Notes: a model not told the origin generated them from the sequence alone. DNA of 7,850 nucleotides from ZC4RG35 sp036375695 (GCA_036375695.1 DASVBU010000035.1:1-7850), one strand, 5' to 3'; shown: positions 1 through 7,646, counted from the first letter of the stretch. Program-made: numbers and translations.

Positions 1-208
1 ACGCGTTCAAAGGGAACCGGACCCCAGGACGACAAGCCCCGCGAAAGTCACACACCCACACGGGAGTGGACAGGGAGAAATTGAGTCACCCAGGGGTCCG
101 GCCACCCACTCCCGAACAATGACACAAAGGGAGAAATCCAATTCGCCAGCCCTCCCGCGCGCTCGGCACTGATCGCTCCACGAGGAGAAACCGGGGAAAG
201 CGGAAGGA
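1..208. other. Non-coding stretch downstream of the tRNA, with internal repeats
   Basis: No convincing gene is visible. One open frame on the minus strand (7-255) runs through the tRNA and has a low-complexity composition with no recognisable motif. On the plus strand, frame 1 is open from the left edge to a TGA at 82-84, so a 27-residue tail of a gene entering from outside cannot be excluded, but nothing in it is recognisable. The stretch contains two long inverted repeats with crossing arms (17-28 with 90-101, and 61-69 with 106-114) and three copies of GGAGAAA at 74, 130 and 184. No GC hairpin followed by a T run is present on the minus strand after the tRNA, so the transcript end is not resolved here. 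Confidence 0.6.
17..114 (-). repeat. Two interleaved inverted repeats, candidate pseudoknot RNA
   Basis: Repeat A: CCGGACCCC at 17-25 is exactly complementary to GGGGTCCGG at 93-101. The pairing extends by two more GC pairs past one A-A mismatch, giving 12 positions (17-28 with 90-101). Repeat B: CGGGAGTGG at 61-69 is an exact 9-bp inverted copy of CCACTCCCG at 106-114. The arms interleave, so both stems can only form together as an H-type pseudoknot. In the minus-strand RNA, which continues from the tRNA, the single-stranded links would be 4, 20 and 32 nt. The orientation is inferred from the upstream operon; the complementarity itself does not show which strand is transcribed. The family is unknown. 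Confidence 0.45.
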
Positions 209-298
209 TGGTGTCGGAGAGAGGACTCGAACCTCCACGGGGCTATAAACCCCACCAGATCCTTAGTCTGGCGCGTCTTCCAATTCCGCCACTCCGAC
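209..298 (-). tRNA. tRNA-Leu, anticodon AAG, CCA encoded
   Basis: This is a complete class II tRNA read on the minus strand. The acceptor strand GTCGGAG (298-292) pairs over all 7 bp with CTCCGAC (219-213), followed by discriminator A (212) and a genomic CCA (211-209). The D arm carries the Leu-like GCGGAATTGG segment. The anticodon stem CCAGA/TCTGG (271-267 with 259-255) encloses the loop CTAAGGA, which puts AAG at 264-262. A long variable arm with a GGGG/CCCC stem follows, then a T arm with loop TTCGAGT. The long variable arm and A73 agree with leucine identity. AAG reads CUU and, if A34 is deaminated to inosine by TadA, CUC and CUA. Most bacteria use GAG here, so the anticodon is unusual. 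The gene starts 25 bp after secG with no terminator between, so it is probably processed from the same transcript. Confidence 0.93.
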
Positions 299-323
299 TG
301 GAAGGCTGCGGAATCCTATCGGG

Positions 324-563
324 CTAGCTGAGCGCGAACGTGAGGACGAACGTGCTGATCCCGAACAGGATCCCGACGATCACCGTCAGACGGTCGAGGT
401 TCCGCTCCACCAGCGTCGAACCGCCCAGGTTGGAGAGCGACATGCCGCCGCCAAAGACGTCGGACAGACCGCCTCCCCGACCCGAGTGCAGCAGCACCAG
501 CGCGATCACTGCCAGCGACAGGATCACGTGGAAGACGATTGCGAGCGCGGTGAGGAACCTCAT
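324..563 (-). CDS. secG: Preprotein translocase subunit SecG
   Basis: SecG is the small accessory subunit of the SecYEG channel in the cytoplasmic membrane and assists SecA-driven protein export. The product has 79 residues, the usual size in Actinobacteria. Two hydrophobic segments (about residues 4-25 and 58-77) flank a glycine-rich loop, HSGRGGGLSDVFGGG at residues 26-40, which is the family signature. The ATG start at 563-561 has only a weak purine stretch (AGAAG) immediately upstream. The gene lies 74 bp after gpmA, and a GC-rich hairpin 15 bp before the ATG may influence its expression. Stop is TAG. Linkage of secG to pgk-tpiA is common in many bacteria, and a tRNA-Leu gene also follows secG in Escherichia coli. 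Identification is firm. Confidence 0.95.
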   Translation of the reverse strand: MRFLTALAIVFHVILSLAVIALVLLHSGRGGGLSDVFGGGMSLSNLGGSTLVERNLDRLTVIVGILFGISTFVLTFALS

Positions 564-578
564 CTTCTGCGTTGATCA

Positions 579-596
579 CCCGCCTCTGGGGGCGGG
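579..596 (-). promoter_or_regulatory. GC hairpin in the gpmA-secG spacer
   Basis: CCCGCC (579-584) and GGCGGG (591-596) form a perfect 6-bp stem with a 6-nt loop, extendable by a G-T wobble. It lies 15 bp upstream of the secG ATG on the minus strand. It is followed by TGATCAACG rather than a T run, so it does not look like a standard intrinsic terminator. It may be an mRNA-processing or stability element, or limit readthrough into secG. No clear -35/-10 pair was found in the 74-bp spacer (564-637). The function is inference. Confidence 0.35.
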
Positions 597-637
597 CATG
601 AACATGGTACCAGTCCCACAGGTGAAATCCGAACCCG

Positions 638-1395
638 TCAATGCGACGGCGGCACCTCTCCGGCCTGCTTGGCCACCGCCTCCGCGGCCGCAGCGGCTGC
701 CTCCGGATCACCCAGGTAGCGACTCGAGATCGGCTGCATCTCGTCGTCCAGTTCGTAGACCAGCGGGATCCCCGTCGGGATGTTGAGATCGACGATCTCC
801 TCGTCGCTGATACGGTCGAGATGCTTGACGAGGGCCCGCAACGAATTGCCGTGGGCGACCACCAGGACCGTCTTCCCATCCTCCAGTTGGGGCACCAGCA
901 CGTCGTACCAGTAGGGCAGCATCCGCTCCACCACGTCGGCCAGACACTCCGTCGAGGGCATCTCTTCCTCGGGGACGTCGGCGTAGAGCGGGTCGTGGGA
1001 CGGATGCCGCGGGTCGTCGGGGTCGAGGGGCGGTGGCGGCGTGTCGTAGGAGCGCCTCCAGATGTGCACCTGCTCCGTCCCGTACTGCTCCGCAGTCTCC
1101 TGCTTGTTGAGACCCTGGAGGGCCCCGTAGTGCCGCTCGTTGAGGCGCCACGACCGCTCCACCGGGACGTCATCCCACCCCGCCTCGGCGATCGCCTGAT
1201 CGGCGGTGTCGATGGCCCGCTTGAGGACGGACGTGTGGATCACGTCGGGGTGGATGCCCTCGGCCACCATCAACCGCGCTGCCTCCCGGGCCTCCTTCTC
1301 CCCGGCCGGGGTCAGCCCGACGTCGGTCCAACCCGTGAACCGGTTCTCCTTGTTCCAGATCGACTCGCCATGCCGCAACAGGATCAGCAGGTGTC

Positions 1396-1399
<4 letters not shown>
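638..1399 (-). CDS. gpmA: 2,3-bisphosphoglycerate-dependent phosphoglycerate mutase
   Basis: The enzyme interconverts 3-phosphoglycerate and 2-phosphoglycerate in cytosolic glycolysis and gluconeogenesis through a phosphohistidine intermediate. The 253-residue product matches the dPGM size. The histidine-phosphatase signature LLRHGES sits at residues 7-13, with nucleophile His10. Arg61 lies in the SVLKRAID segment, catalytic Glu88 in NERHYGALQGLNK, and the second histidine His183 in VVAHGNSLRAL. The segment after residue 232 is an alanine-rich tail without a known role. The start is ATG at 1399-1397. Its ATGA overlaps the tpiA stop by 4 bp, and a GAGG at 1411-1408 lies 8 nt upstream, so translation is probably coupled to tpiA. 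gpmA is not a usual member of this cluster, but it extends the pathway one step beyond pgk. Confidence 0.96.
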
Positions 1400-2159
<760 letters not shown>

Positions 2160-2163
<4 letters not shown>

Positions 2164-3299
2164 TGCACCCACCTCTCCAGCACGGCCACCCCCGGAAGCT
2201 CCTTGCCCTCGAGCAACTCCAGACCGGCGCCACCACCGGTGGACACATGGGAGACCGAGTCGTCGAGACCGATGGCCCGGATGGCCGCGGCCGAGTCTCC
2301 CCCACCCACCGCGGTGAAGCCGTCACACTCCGCCAGGGCCCGGGCGACGGCCACCGTCCCTTCCTGGAACCTCTCCCACTCGAAGACACCCATGGGGCCG
2401 TTCCAGAACACCGATGCGGCTCCTTTGACGATGGAGGCGAAGTTGGCGGCGGTGTCGGGGCCGATGTCGAGGCCCATCCACCCCTCATCGATGTCGCCGA
2501 CACCCACCACCTTGGCCTCGGCGTCCTCGGCGAACCGGTCGGCGACCACCACGTCGGTGGGGAGCACGATCCGGTCCGGGTACTCCCCCATCAGCCCGGC
2601 CACCGTGTCCACCATGTCCTCCTCCACCAGGGACGAGCCGACGCCGTTTCCCTGGGCGGCGAGGAACGTGAAGCACATCCCGCCGCCCACCAGCATGCGG
2701 TCGACACGGGGCAGCAGGTTCTCGATCACCGCCAGCTTGTCGGAGACCTTGGCGCCCCCGAGGACCACGACGTAGGGGCGATCCGGATCTTCGAGCAACC
2801 GGCCCAGCGCCTTGAGCTCTGCGTCGAGGAGCGGGCCGGCCACCGATCTCAGGATCTCGGCGACGCCCACGGTGGAGGCATGGGCCCGGTGCACCGAGCC
2901 GAAGGCATCCTGGACGAACAGGTCGTGGCCCATGGCGAGCTGGTTGGCGGTCATCGGGTCGTTCTCGGTCTCACCCGAGAGGAAACGGGTGTTCTCCAGG
3001 ACCGCGATGCCGCCGCGCACCGGCGTGCCGAACGACACCGGCATCTCCGTGAGCTCGTCCATCCGCTCGGCGACGGGGCGGAGCGTGAACGCAGGGTCCG
3101 CTCCCTTTGGCCGGCCGAGATGGGAGCACACCGTCACCTGGGCGCCGCGCCGCACCAGCTCCTCAAGTGTGGGAAGTGCCGACAGGATGCGGAAGTCGTC
3201 GGCGACCTTGCCGTGCTCCAGCGGAACGTTCAGGTCGGAGCGGACCAGGACCCTGAGGCCGCTCACATCGACGTCGTCGATTGTCAGATATCTCGGCAT
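2160..3299 (-). CDS. pgk: Phosphoglycerate kinase
   Basis: The enzyme transfers phosphate from 1,3-bisphosphoglycerate to ADP, the first ATP-forming step of glycolysis, reversibly. The product has 379 residues, slightly shorter than the usual 390-400 or so. The N-terminal 3-PG domain shows RSDLNVP (Asp22, Asn24; most family members read RVDFNVP), Arg37, SHLGRPKG at 59-66, ENTRF at 102-106 and DAFGSVHRAHAS at 131-142. The C-terminal nucleotide domain shows GGAKVSDKL at 181-189, NGPMGVFE at 300-307, AVGGGDSAAA at 330-339 and STGGGAGLELLEG at 353-365. ATG at 3299-3297 lies 1 bp after the yvcK stop, with a GGAG (3307-3304) 4 nt upstream. The usual upstream partner gap is absent here. Its own stop overlaps the tpiA start. 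The identification is secure. Confidence 0.97.
2172..2178 (-). promoter_or_regulatory. Ribosome binding site that decides the tpiA start
   Basis: GGAGAGG, read on the minus strand inside the end of pgk, lies 8 nt before the GTG at 2163. It leaves no spacing for the alternative GTG at 2172. This favours the downstream start and a GTGA stop-start overlap with pgk. Confidence 0.6.
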
Positions 3300-3300
3300 G

Positions 3301-4272
3301 TCACTCCATACCCTTGGCGAGTCGCTCCAATACGGCGCCCAGCTTCACCGGATCGTGGGCAGGCCACTCCGCATCTTGGTCGGCGACATCGGCCCTGACG
3401 ATTCGCCAGCCGAGCTCGGCGGCCGCGTCGGCCTCCACGTCGACCCGGTTCAGACCCGACGGCACGACGAGGTCGCCGTCGTGGACCACCACCACCCCCG
3501 GTCCCTCGATCCCGCATTGCTTCTGGAGCGCAACCAGATGATCGGCGCCGCTCATCCCCAGCGTCTCCCCGTCCTGGGTCACCAGGTTGAGGACGAAGAC
3601 CCGCTGCGCCGCGGCAGCCTGCACCGCAGGGGCGAGCATCTGGACCTTGAGGGCGGCCATCACCGACGTGTAGAGGCTGCCCGGGCCGATGACGATCTGG
3701 TCGGCGCCCGCCACGGCCTCGAGCGCCGCCACGCACGCCTCGGTGTCGGAAGGCTCGATGCCGAGATCGGTGATCCCGCCCCGGCTCTTGGCGATGCGTA
3801 GCTGGCCCACCACCTGACGCCCGGCGACGGTCGCCTTCAGGGTCACCGGATGGTCGGCGACCGGTATCACCCGGCCCATCGTCCCCAGCATCGTCGCCGC
3901 GGTCTGCACGGCGGTGGAGAAGTCGCCGAAGATGTCGGTGAGGGCGGCCAGGATGAGGTTGCCGAGCGAATGGTCGGCGATGTCGCCCTCCTCGAACCGG
4001 TAGGCGAACAGCTCCGACCACATGCTCGGCTCCGGGGTGAGGGCGAGCAGGCAGCGACGCACGTCACCGGGCGGCGGGATGCCCAGCTTGGTGAGCCGCC
4101 CCGACGACCCGCCGTCGTCGGCCACCGAGACCAACGCGGCGATGTCACCGGCGTAGGTCTGGATCGCCTCCAGGGCGGCCGCCTGCCCGTGGCCGCCACC
4201 GATGGCGACGACCGCCGGTCCGTGGGGGTCGAGCAGGAGTGGGGCCAGGGCGGTCTGGGTCTGGGTGATCAC
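3301..4272 (-). CDS. yvcK: YvcK/CofD-like gluconeogenesis factor
   Basis: YvcK proteins (CuvA in mycobacteria) resemble the 2-phospho-L-lactate transferase CofD. Family members bind UDP-sugars and are needed for normal cell shape and peptidoglycan synthesis on gluconeogenic carbon sources; they are not shown to be CofD enzymes. The 323-residue product has a Rossmann-type N-terminus with AIGGGHGQAAAL at 23-34, SVADDGGSSGRL at 49-60, PPGDVRRCLLAL at 67-78, SLGNLILAAL at 102-111, GPGSLYTSVMAAL at 196-208 and TQDGET at 232-237. GGGHG replaces the GGGTG common in Firmicutes and matches the form I know from Actinobacteria. The GTG start at 4272-4270 forms a GTGA overlap with the rapZ stop. Only a weak GGGA precedes it, so coupling to rapZ is likely. 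It follows rapZ as usual, but whiA, its normal downstream neighbour, is missing. Confidence 0.93.
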   Translation of the reverse strand: MITQTQTALAPLLLDPHGPAVVAIGGGHGQAAALEAIQTYAGDIAALVSVADDGGSSGRLTKLGIPPPGDVRRCLLALTPEPSMWSELFAYRFEEGDIADHSLGNLILAALTDIFGDFSTAVQTAATMLGTMGRVIPVADHPVTLKATVAGRQVVGQLRIAKSRGGITDLGIEPSDTEACVAALEAVAGADQIVIGPGSLYTSVMAALKVQMLAPAVQAAAAQRVFVLNLVTQDGETLGMSGADHLVALQKQCGIEGPGVVVVHDGDLVVPSGLNRVDVEADAAAELGWRIVRADVADQDAEWPAHDPVKLGAVLERLAKGME

Positions 4273-5138
4273 CTATGGATGTCCCGGTGCTGGACTGCGG
4301 CGCGGATGCCACGTGCCCTGAGCCGCTCGGCCAGCTCCTCGGCGATGGCGACGGAGCGGTGATGGCCACCGGTGCATCCGATCCCGATGGACAGATAGGA
4401 CTTGGCTTCGCCTTCGAACTTCGGGATCAGGAATCCGAGCAGCTCGTCGATCCGGTCGACGAACTCGCCGGCGCCCTCGGACCCCATCACGTACTTCCGA
4501 ACCTCGGCGTCGGTGCCCACCAGGTCACGGAGGTCCGGTTCCCAGTGTGGGTTGGGGAGGAAGCGGACGTCGAAGAGCAGGTCGACGTCCCGTGGCGACC
4601 CGTGCTTGAAGCCGAAGGAGCGGATCGAGACCCGCATCGGCCGCGGCGTCTCGTCCTCGCTGAACAGAGAGGTCATCCGCTGACGCAGCTCGTGGATGTT
4701 GAGACCGGTGGTGTCGATCACCACGTCGGCCATCTCGCGCAGCGGCTCGATCATCTCCCGCTCCGCGGAAATCGCCTCGGCGATCGTGTCGCGCCCGAGG
4801 GGATGGGGACGACGGTTCTCCTCGTACCGCTTGATCAGGACGTCGTCGTCGGCATCGAGGAACACGATGCGGGTGACGATGTTGTCCCGACCCAGCGCGT
4901 TGAGCGCCTCGCGGAGCTCGTCGATGGGGAGACCGGAGCGGGAGTCGATGACCACGGCGAGGTGCGTGTGCTGCTCCGGGATGTCGTGCTCCTTGACCGC
5001 GGCGCCGAGGAGGGCGGGTGGCAGGTTGTCGATGACCACGTACTCCATGTCCTCGAGGACGTTGGCCGCGGCGGTGCGACCGGCACCGGACATGCCGGTC
5101 ACGATGAGGACGTGGGGCGCGTCGTGGGATGGGTTCAT
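4269..5138 (-). CDS. rapZ: RapZ/YvcJ P-loop nucleotide-binding regulator
   Basis: RapZ is an RNA-binding adaptor in E. coli. It senses glucosamine 6-phosphate and directs RNase E to a small RNA controlling glmS. The Gram-positive homologue YvcJ binds and hydrolyses nucleotides, and its physiological role is less clear. The 289-residue product is the standard size. A P loop, GMSGAGRT at 15-22, has Arg21 where the Walker A lysine normally sits, a variant I recall from actinobacterial RapZ. VVIDSRSG at 62-69 is the Walker B region. The C-terminal domain carries SFGFKHG at 174-180, DVRFLPNPHW at 190-199 and GCTGGHHRSV at 254-263. ATG at 5138-5136 lies 7 bp after the uvrC stop with no clear Shine-Dalgarno sequence. 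It is coupled downstream to yvcK by a GTGA overlap. Confidence 0.94.
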   Translation of the reverse strand: MNPSHDAPHVLIVTGMSGAGRTAAANVLEDMEYVVIDNLPPALLGAAVKEHDIPEQHTHLAVVIDSRSGLPIDELREALNALGRDNIVTRIVFLDADDDVLIKRYEENRRPHPLGRDTIAEAISAEREMIEPLREMADVVIDTTGLNIHELRQRMTSLFSEDETPRPMRVSIRSFGFKHGSPRDVDLLFDVRFLPNPHWEPDLRDLVGTDAEVRKYVMGSEGAGEFVDRIDELLGFLIPKFEGEAKSYLSIGIGCTGGHHRSVAIAEELAERLRARGIRAAVQHRDIHR

Positions 5139-5145
5139 GCGGTTG

Positions 5146-6969
5146 TCAGTCGTGTAGGGCAGCGTACAGGTCGGCGGCGACCGGACCCGGCACGACTTCG
5201 GCCAGCTCGCCGACCTCCGCCTCCCTGAGCTTCTTCAGCGACCCGAACCTCCGCAGCAGGTCCCGCTTCCGCTTCGGCCCGACCCCCGGGACCGAGTCGA
5301 GGATCGAGTCGACCATGGACTTCGACCGCAGCTGCTGGTGGTAGGTGTTGGCGAACCGGTGGGCCTCGTCACGCACCTGCTGGAGCAGGTACAGGGCCTC
5401 GGCGTCACGGGGGATGCGCAACGGCTCGGGCCGGCCCGGCATGTAGACCTCCTCCATCCGCTTGGCGAGGCCGATCGCCGGGATCTCCAGCCCCAGCTCG
5501 TCGAGCACCTTGACGGCCCGGCCCAGCTGGCCGGCGCCACCGTCGACGACCACCAGGCTCGGCGGGTAGGCGAACTTGGCCTCGGTGGGCGGCTTCTCCC
5601 GGTCGCGCAGGTATGCCTTGAACCGCCGGCGAAGGGTCTCCTCCATGGCGGCGAAGTCGTCCTGGCCGTCGACGGTTCTGATTTTGAAGCGGCGGTACTC
5701 GCTGCGCTTGGGGAGGCCGTCCTCCAAGACCACCATCGACGACACCGTGTTGGTCCCCTGCAGCGTCGAGATGTCGTAGGCCTCGATGCGCAACGGCGCC
5801 TGGCTGAGGCCGAGCTCCTCCTGGAGGGACCGGAGCGCCCTGGCCCGGGCGTTGTGGTCGCGCTGCCGGCTCATCCGATGCCTGGCGAACGCCTCCCGGG
5901 CGTTGGTGGCGGTGGTCTCCAGCAGCTTCCGTTTGCTCCCCCGCTGTGGCACCCGGATGTCCACCCGCGACCCCCGGGCCTCGGTCAGCCACTCGACGAG
6001 CAGATCGACGTCGGCCGGCTCCACCGACACCAGGATCTCCTTGGGCGGGCGGTCCTCGCCGTAGATCTGGAGCAGGATCTGCGCCATGAGCTCCGCATCG
6101 GACAGCTCCTCGACCCGGTCCACGATCACGCCGCGCCGGCCGACGACCCGACCTTTTCGGACGTTGAGCACCTGGAAGGACGCCTCCAGCTCGTCGCCCT
6201 CGAAGGCGACCAGGTCGTAGTTCTCCAGCCGGTCGGAGACCACCTCGGTGCGCAGTGTGGCCCTCTTGACGTCGTCGATCCGGTCCCGATACCGGGCGGC
6301 GAGCTCGTACTCCTCCCTCTCGGCCGCCTCCCACATGGAGGTCTCCAGGTCGGCGAGGACCCCGTCGGTGTCCCCGTCGAGGAACGCGGCCAGGCCATCG
6401 AGCATCCGCTCGTAGTCCTCCCGCTCGACGGCATTGATGCACGGTCCCGAGCACTTCTCGATGTGATAGAGCAGGCAGGGCCGGCCCTGGGCCCTCTGGC
6501 GCTCGAACAAGGCGTCGGAGCAGGTGCGCACCGGGAACGTGCGCAGGAGCAGGTCGAGGGTCTTGCGGATGGCGTAGGTGTGGGCGTAGGGGCCGAAGTA
6601 CTGGTTGCCCTTGCGCTTTCGCGCCCTGGTGACCAGCGCCTGGGGCCACTCCTTGGTCCTGGTGATCACCAGGTAGGGGTAGGACTTGTCGTCGACCAGC
6701 TTGATGTTGAAGCGCGGCCGGTGCTGCTTGATCAGGTTGTACTCCAGCATCAGCGCGTTGACGTCGGAGTCGGTGACGATCCACTCCACCTGACGGGCGT
6801 TGTCCACCATCGCCTGGGTGCGGGGATGGAGCCCGGTGCCGAAGTACGACATGACCCGGCTCCGGAGGTTCTTCGCCTTCCCGACGTAGATCACCCGGCC
6901 ATGGGCGTCGCGGAACATGTACGCCCCCGGCTTGGTGGGAATCTCCGACGGTGTGGGCCGATCGAACAT
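5146..6969 (-). CDS. uvrC: Excinuclease ABC subunit C (UvrC)
   Basis: UvrC makes both incisions around a bulky DNA lesion after UvrA and UvrB have located it. The 607-residue product has all domains in order. The GIY-YIG nuclease spans about residues 12-90 (PGAYMF, VIYVGKAKNLRSR). A four-cysteine region follows (Cys150, 165, 173, 177) with the spacing of the proposed iron-sulfur cluster. A UVR motif for UvrB contact lies at about 205-236. The RNase H-like nuclease has Asp399 in YDIS, Asp437/438 in QDDFAAM, Asp476 in VVVDGGAGQ and His537 in EAHRFA. Tandem helix-hairpin-helix motifs follow, from SILDSVPGVGPKRK to the end. The ATG at 6969-6967 has GAGGG 4 nt upstream. It heads the compact block and lies 54 bp after a methyltransferase gene. 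Confidence 0.97.
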   Translation of the reverse strand: MFDRPTPSEIPTKPGAYMFRDAHGRVIYVGKAKNLRSRVMSYFGTGLHPRTQAMVDNARQVEWIVTDSDVNALMLEYNLIKQHRPRFNIKLVDDKSYPYLVITRTKEWPQALVTRARKRKGNQYFGPYAHTYAIRKTLDLLLRTFPVRTCSDALFERQRAQGRPCLLYHIEKCSGPCINAVEREDYERMLDGLAAFLDGDTDGVLADLETSMWEAAEREEYELAARYRDRIDDVKRATLRTEVVSDRLENYDLVAFEGDELEASFQVLNVRKGRVVGRRGVIVDRVEELSDAELMAQILLQIYGEDRPPKEILVSVEPADVDLLVEWLTEARGSRVDIRVPQRGSKRKLLETTATNAREAFARHRMSRQRDHNARARALRSLQEELGLSQAPLRIEAYDISTLQGTNTVSSMVVLEDGLPKRSEYRRFKIRTVDGQDDFAAMEETLRRRFKAYLRDREKPPTEAKFAYPPSLVVVDGGAGQLGRAVKVLDELGLEIPAIGLAKRMEEVYMPGRPEPLRIPRDAEALYLLQQVRDEAHRFANTYHQQLRSKSMVDSILDSVPGVGPKRKRDLLRRFGSLKKLREAEVGELAEVVPGPVAADLYAALHD

Positions 6970-7023
6970 CGCCCCCTCAGGGTAGGAGCGGCCAGATGCT
7001 CCCTCAGCCGAGCCGCTGCCGGG

Positions 7024-7632
7024 TCAGGTCTCGGCACCCCTCTCCACCGCGAGCACCATATGGATCATGCGCCAGATCTCGACCGGTCCCAGTCCCAGCG
7101 GATATGTGCCGGAAGAGCGCACCGACAACCACGGCGACACCAGTGCGGTCCACTCGTCCGGTGTCCGGGCGTACTTGCCGCGATCGGCATTGGCCATGAA
7201 TCGCGGGACACCCGAGTCTGCCCGTACCAGGTCCAACACGTGGATTTCGCCCTCTGGGGCCACGACCCTTCCCAACGAGGCCAACAGGTTCCCGGCACCC
7301 TCATCGTCCAGATGATGCATGAGGCTGTTCATGAGAACGAGGTCGAACGTCCGCCCTCCTGGCAGGCCCTCGGTGACGTCGGCGACGATGAATTCGCCCC
7401 GGTACCGACTCCTGGCGTACTCGATGTACTTCGGATTGAGATCGACTCCGACGTATTCGTTCTTTCTCGTGAGAAGAGGAGCGTTGGTGCCAGGTCCGCA
7501 TCCAACGTCGAGCACGGAGGACACCCGATCGAGAACGCCTGACTTGATCACTGGATCGAGCTTCTTACGAGCGAATGGCGCCTGCCAGGTTCGGTAGACG
7601 AGGGGATGATCGAGCACGTCCGTCAGGGACAT
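7024..7632 (-). CDS. Class I SAM-dependent methyltransferase, substrate unknown
   Basis: This is a probable small-molecule methyltransferase of the type 11/25 fold family; the methyl acceptor cannot be told from sequence. The 202-residue product has motif I VLDVGCGPG at 40-48, which binds S-adenosylmethionine. An acidic residue, Asp64, ends strand 2 (YVGVDLNP). FIVADV at 81-86 and FDLVLMNSLMHHL at 96-108 correspond to the later motifs, followed by HVLDLV at 131-136. There is no signal peptide or membrane segment. The ATG at 7632-7630 has no obvious ribosome site, and no in-frame ATG or GTG lies close upstream. It begins 14 bp after another methyltransferase-like gene and ends 54 bp before uvrC. 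Local GC in two 60-bp samples was 55-58 percent, against about 75 percent in one uvrC sample, suggesting a separate history. Confidence 0.85.
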   Translation of the reverse strand: MSLTDVLDHPLVYRTWQAPFARKKLDPVIKSGVLDRVSSVLDVGCGPGTNAPLLTRKNEYVGVDLNPKYIEYARSRYRGEFIVADVTEGLPGGRTFDLVLMNSLMHHLDDEGAGNLLASLGRVVAPEGEIHVLDLVRADSGVPRFMANADRGKYARTPDEWTALVSPWLSVRSSGTYPLGLGPVEIWRMIHMVLAVERGAET

Positions 7633-7646
7633 CGGCGCATCGTATG

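Noticed and set aside
7..255. 82-codon minus-strand frame across the left end
   Set aside because: It starts inside the tRNA-Leu and covers the inverted repeats; the composition is not protein-like.
576..605. Tiny upstream frame (MFMPAPRGG) before secG
   Set aside because: It begins at an ATG in the spacer and ends at a TGA after the hairpin, but has no ribosome site and no sign of a leader-peptide logic such as repeated codons.
2164..2172. Longer tpiA form starting at the GTG at 2172
   Set aside because: The ribosome site would touch the start codon, whereas the GTG at 2163 has good spacing and restores the usual Asn11/Lys13 numbering.
5767..5784. UvrC reads YDIST where many family members read DISH
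   Set aside because: The catalytic residue is the aspartate (Asp399), which is present; the following histidine is not one of the established catalytic residues, so this is no sign of inactivation.
6987..7017. Inverted repeat AGCGGC/GCCGCT between the methyltransferase and uvrC
   Set aside because: Only 6 bp with a loop of about 19 nt and no T run, expected by chance at this GC content; not called as a terminator.
5338..7542. A 734-codon open frame on the plus strand, antisense to uvrC and the methyltransferase
   Set aside because: It mirrors the codon structure of real minus-strand genes in GC-rich DNA, is full of Gly/Leu/Val/His low-complexity stretches, and shows no domain. It also runs across two unrelated genes and their spacer.
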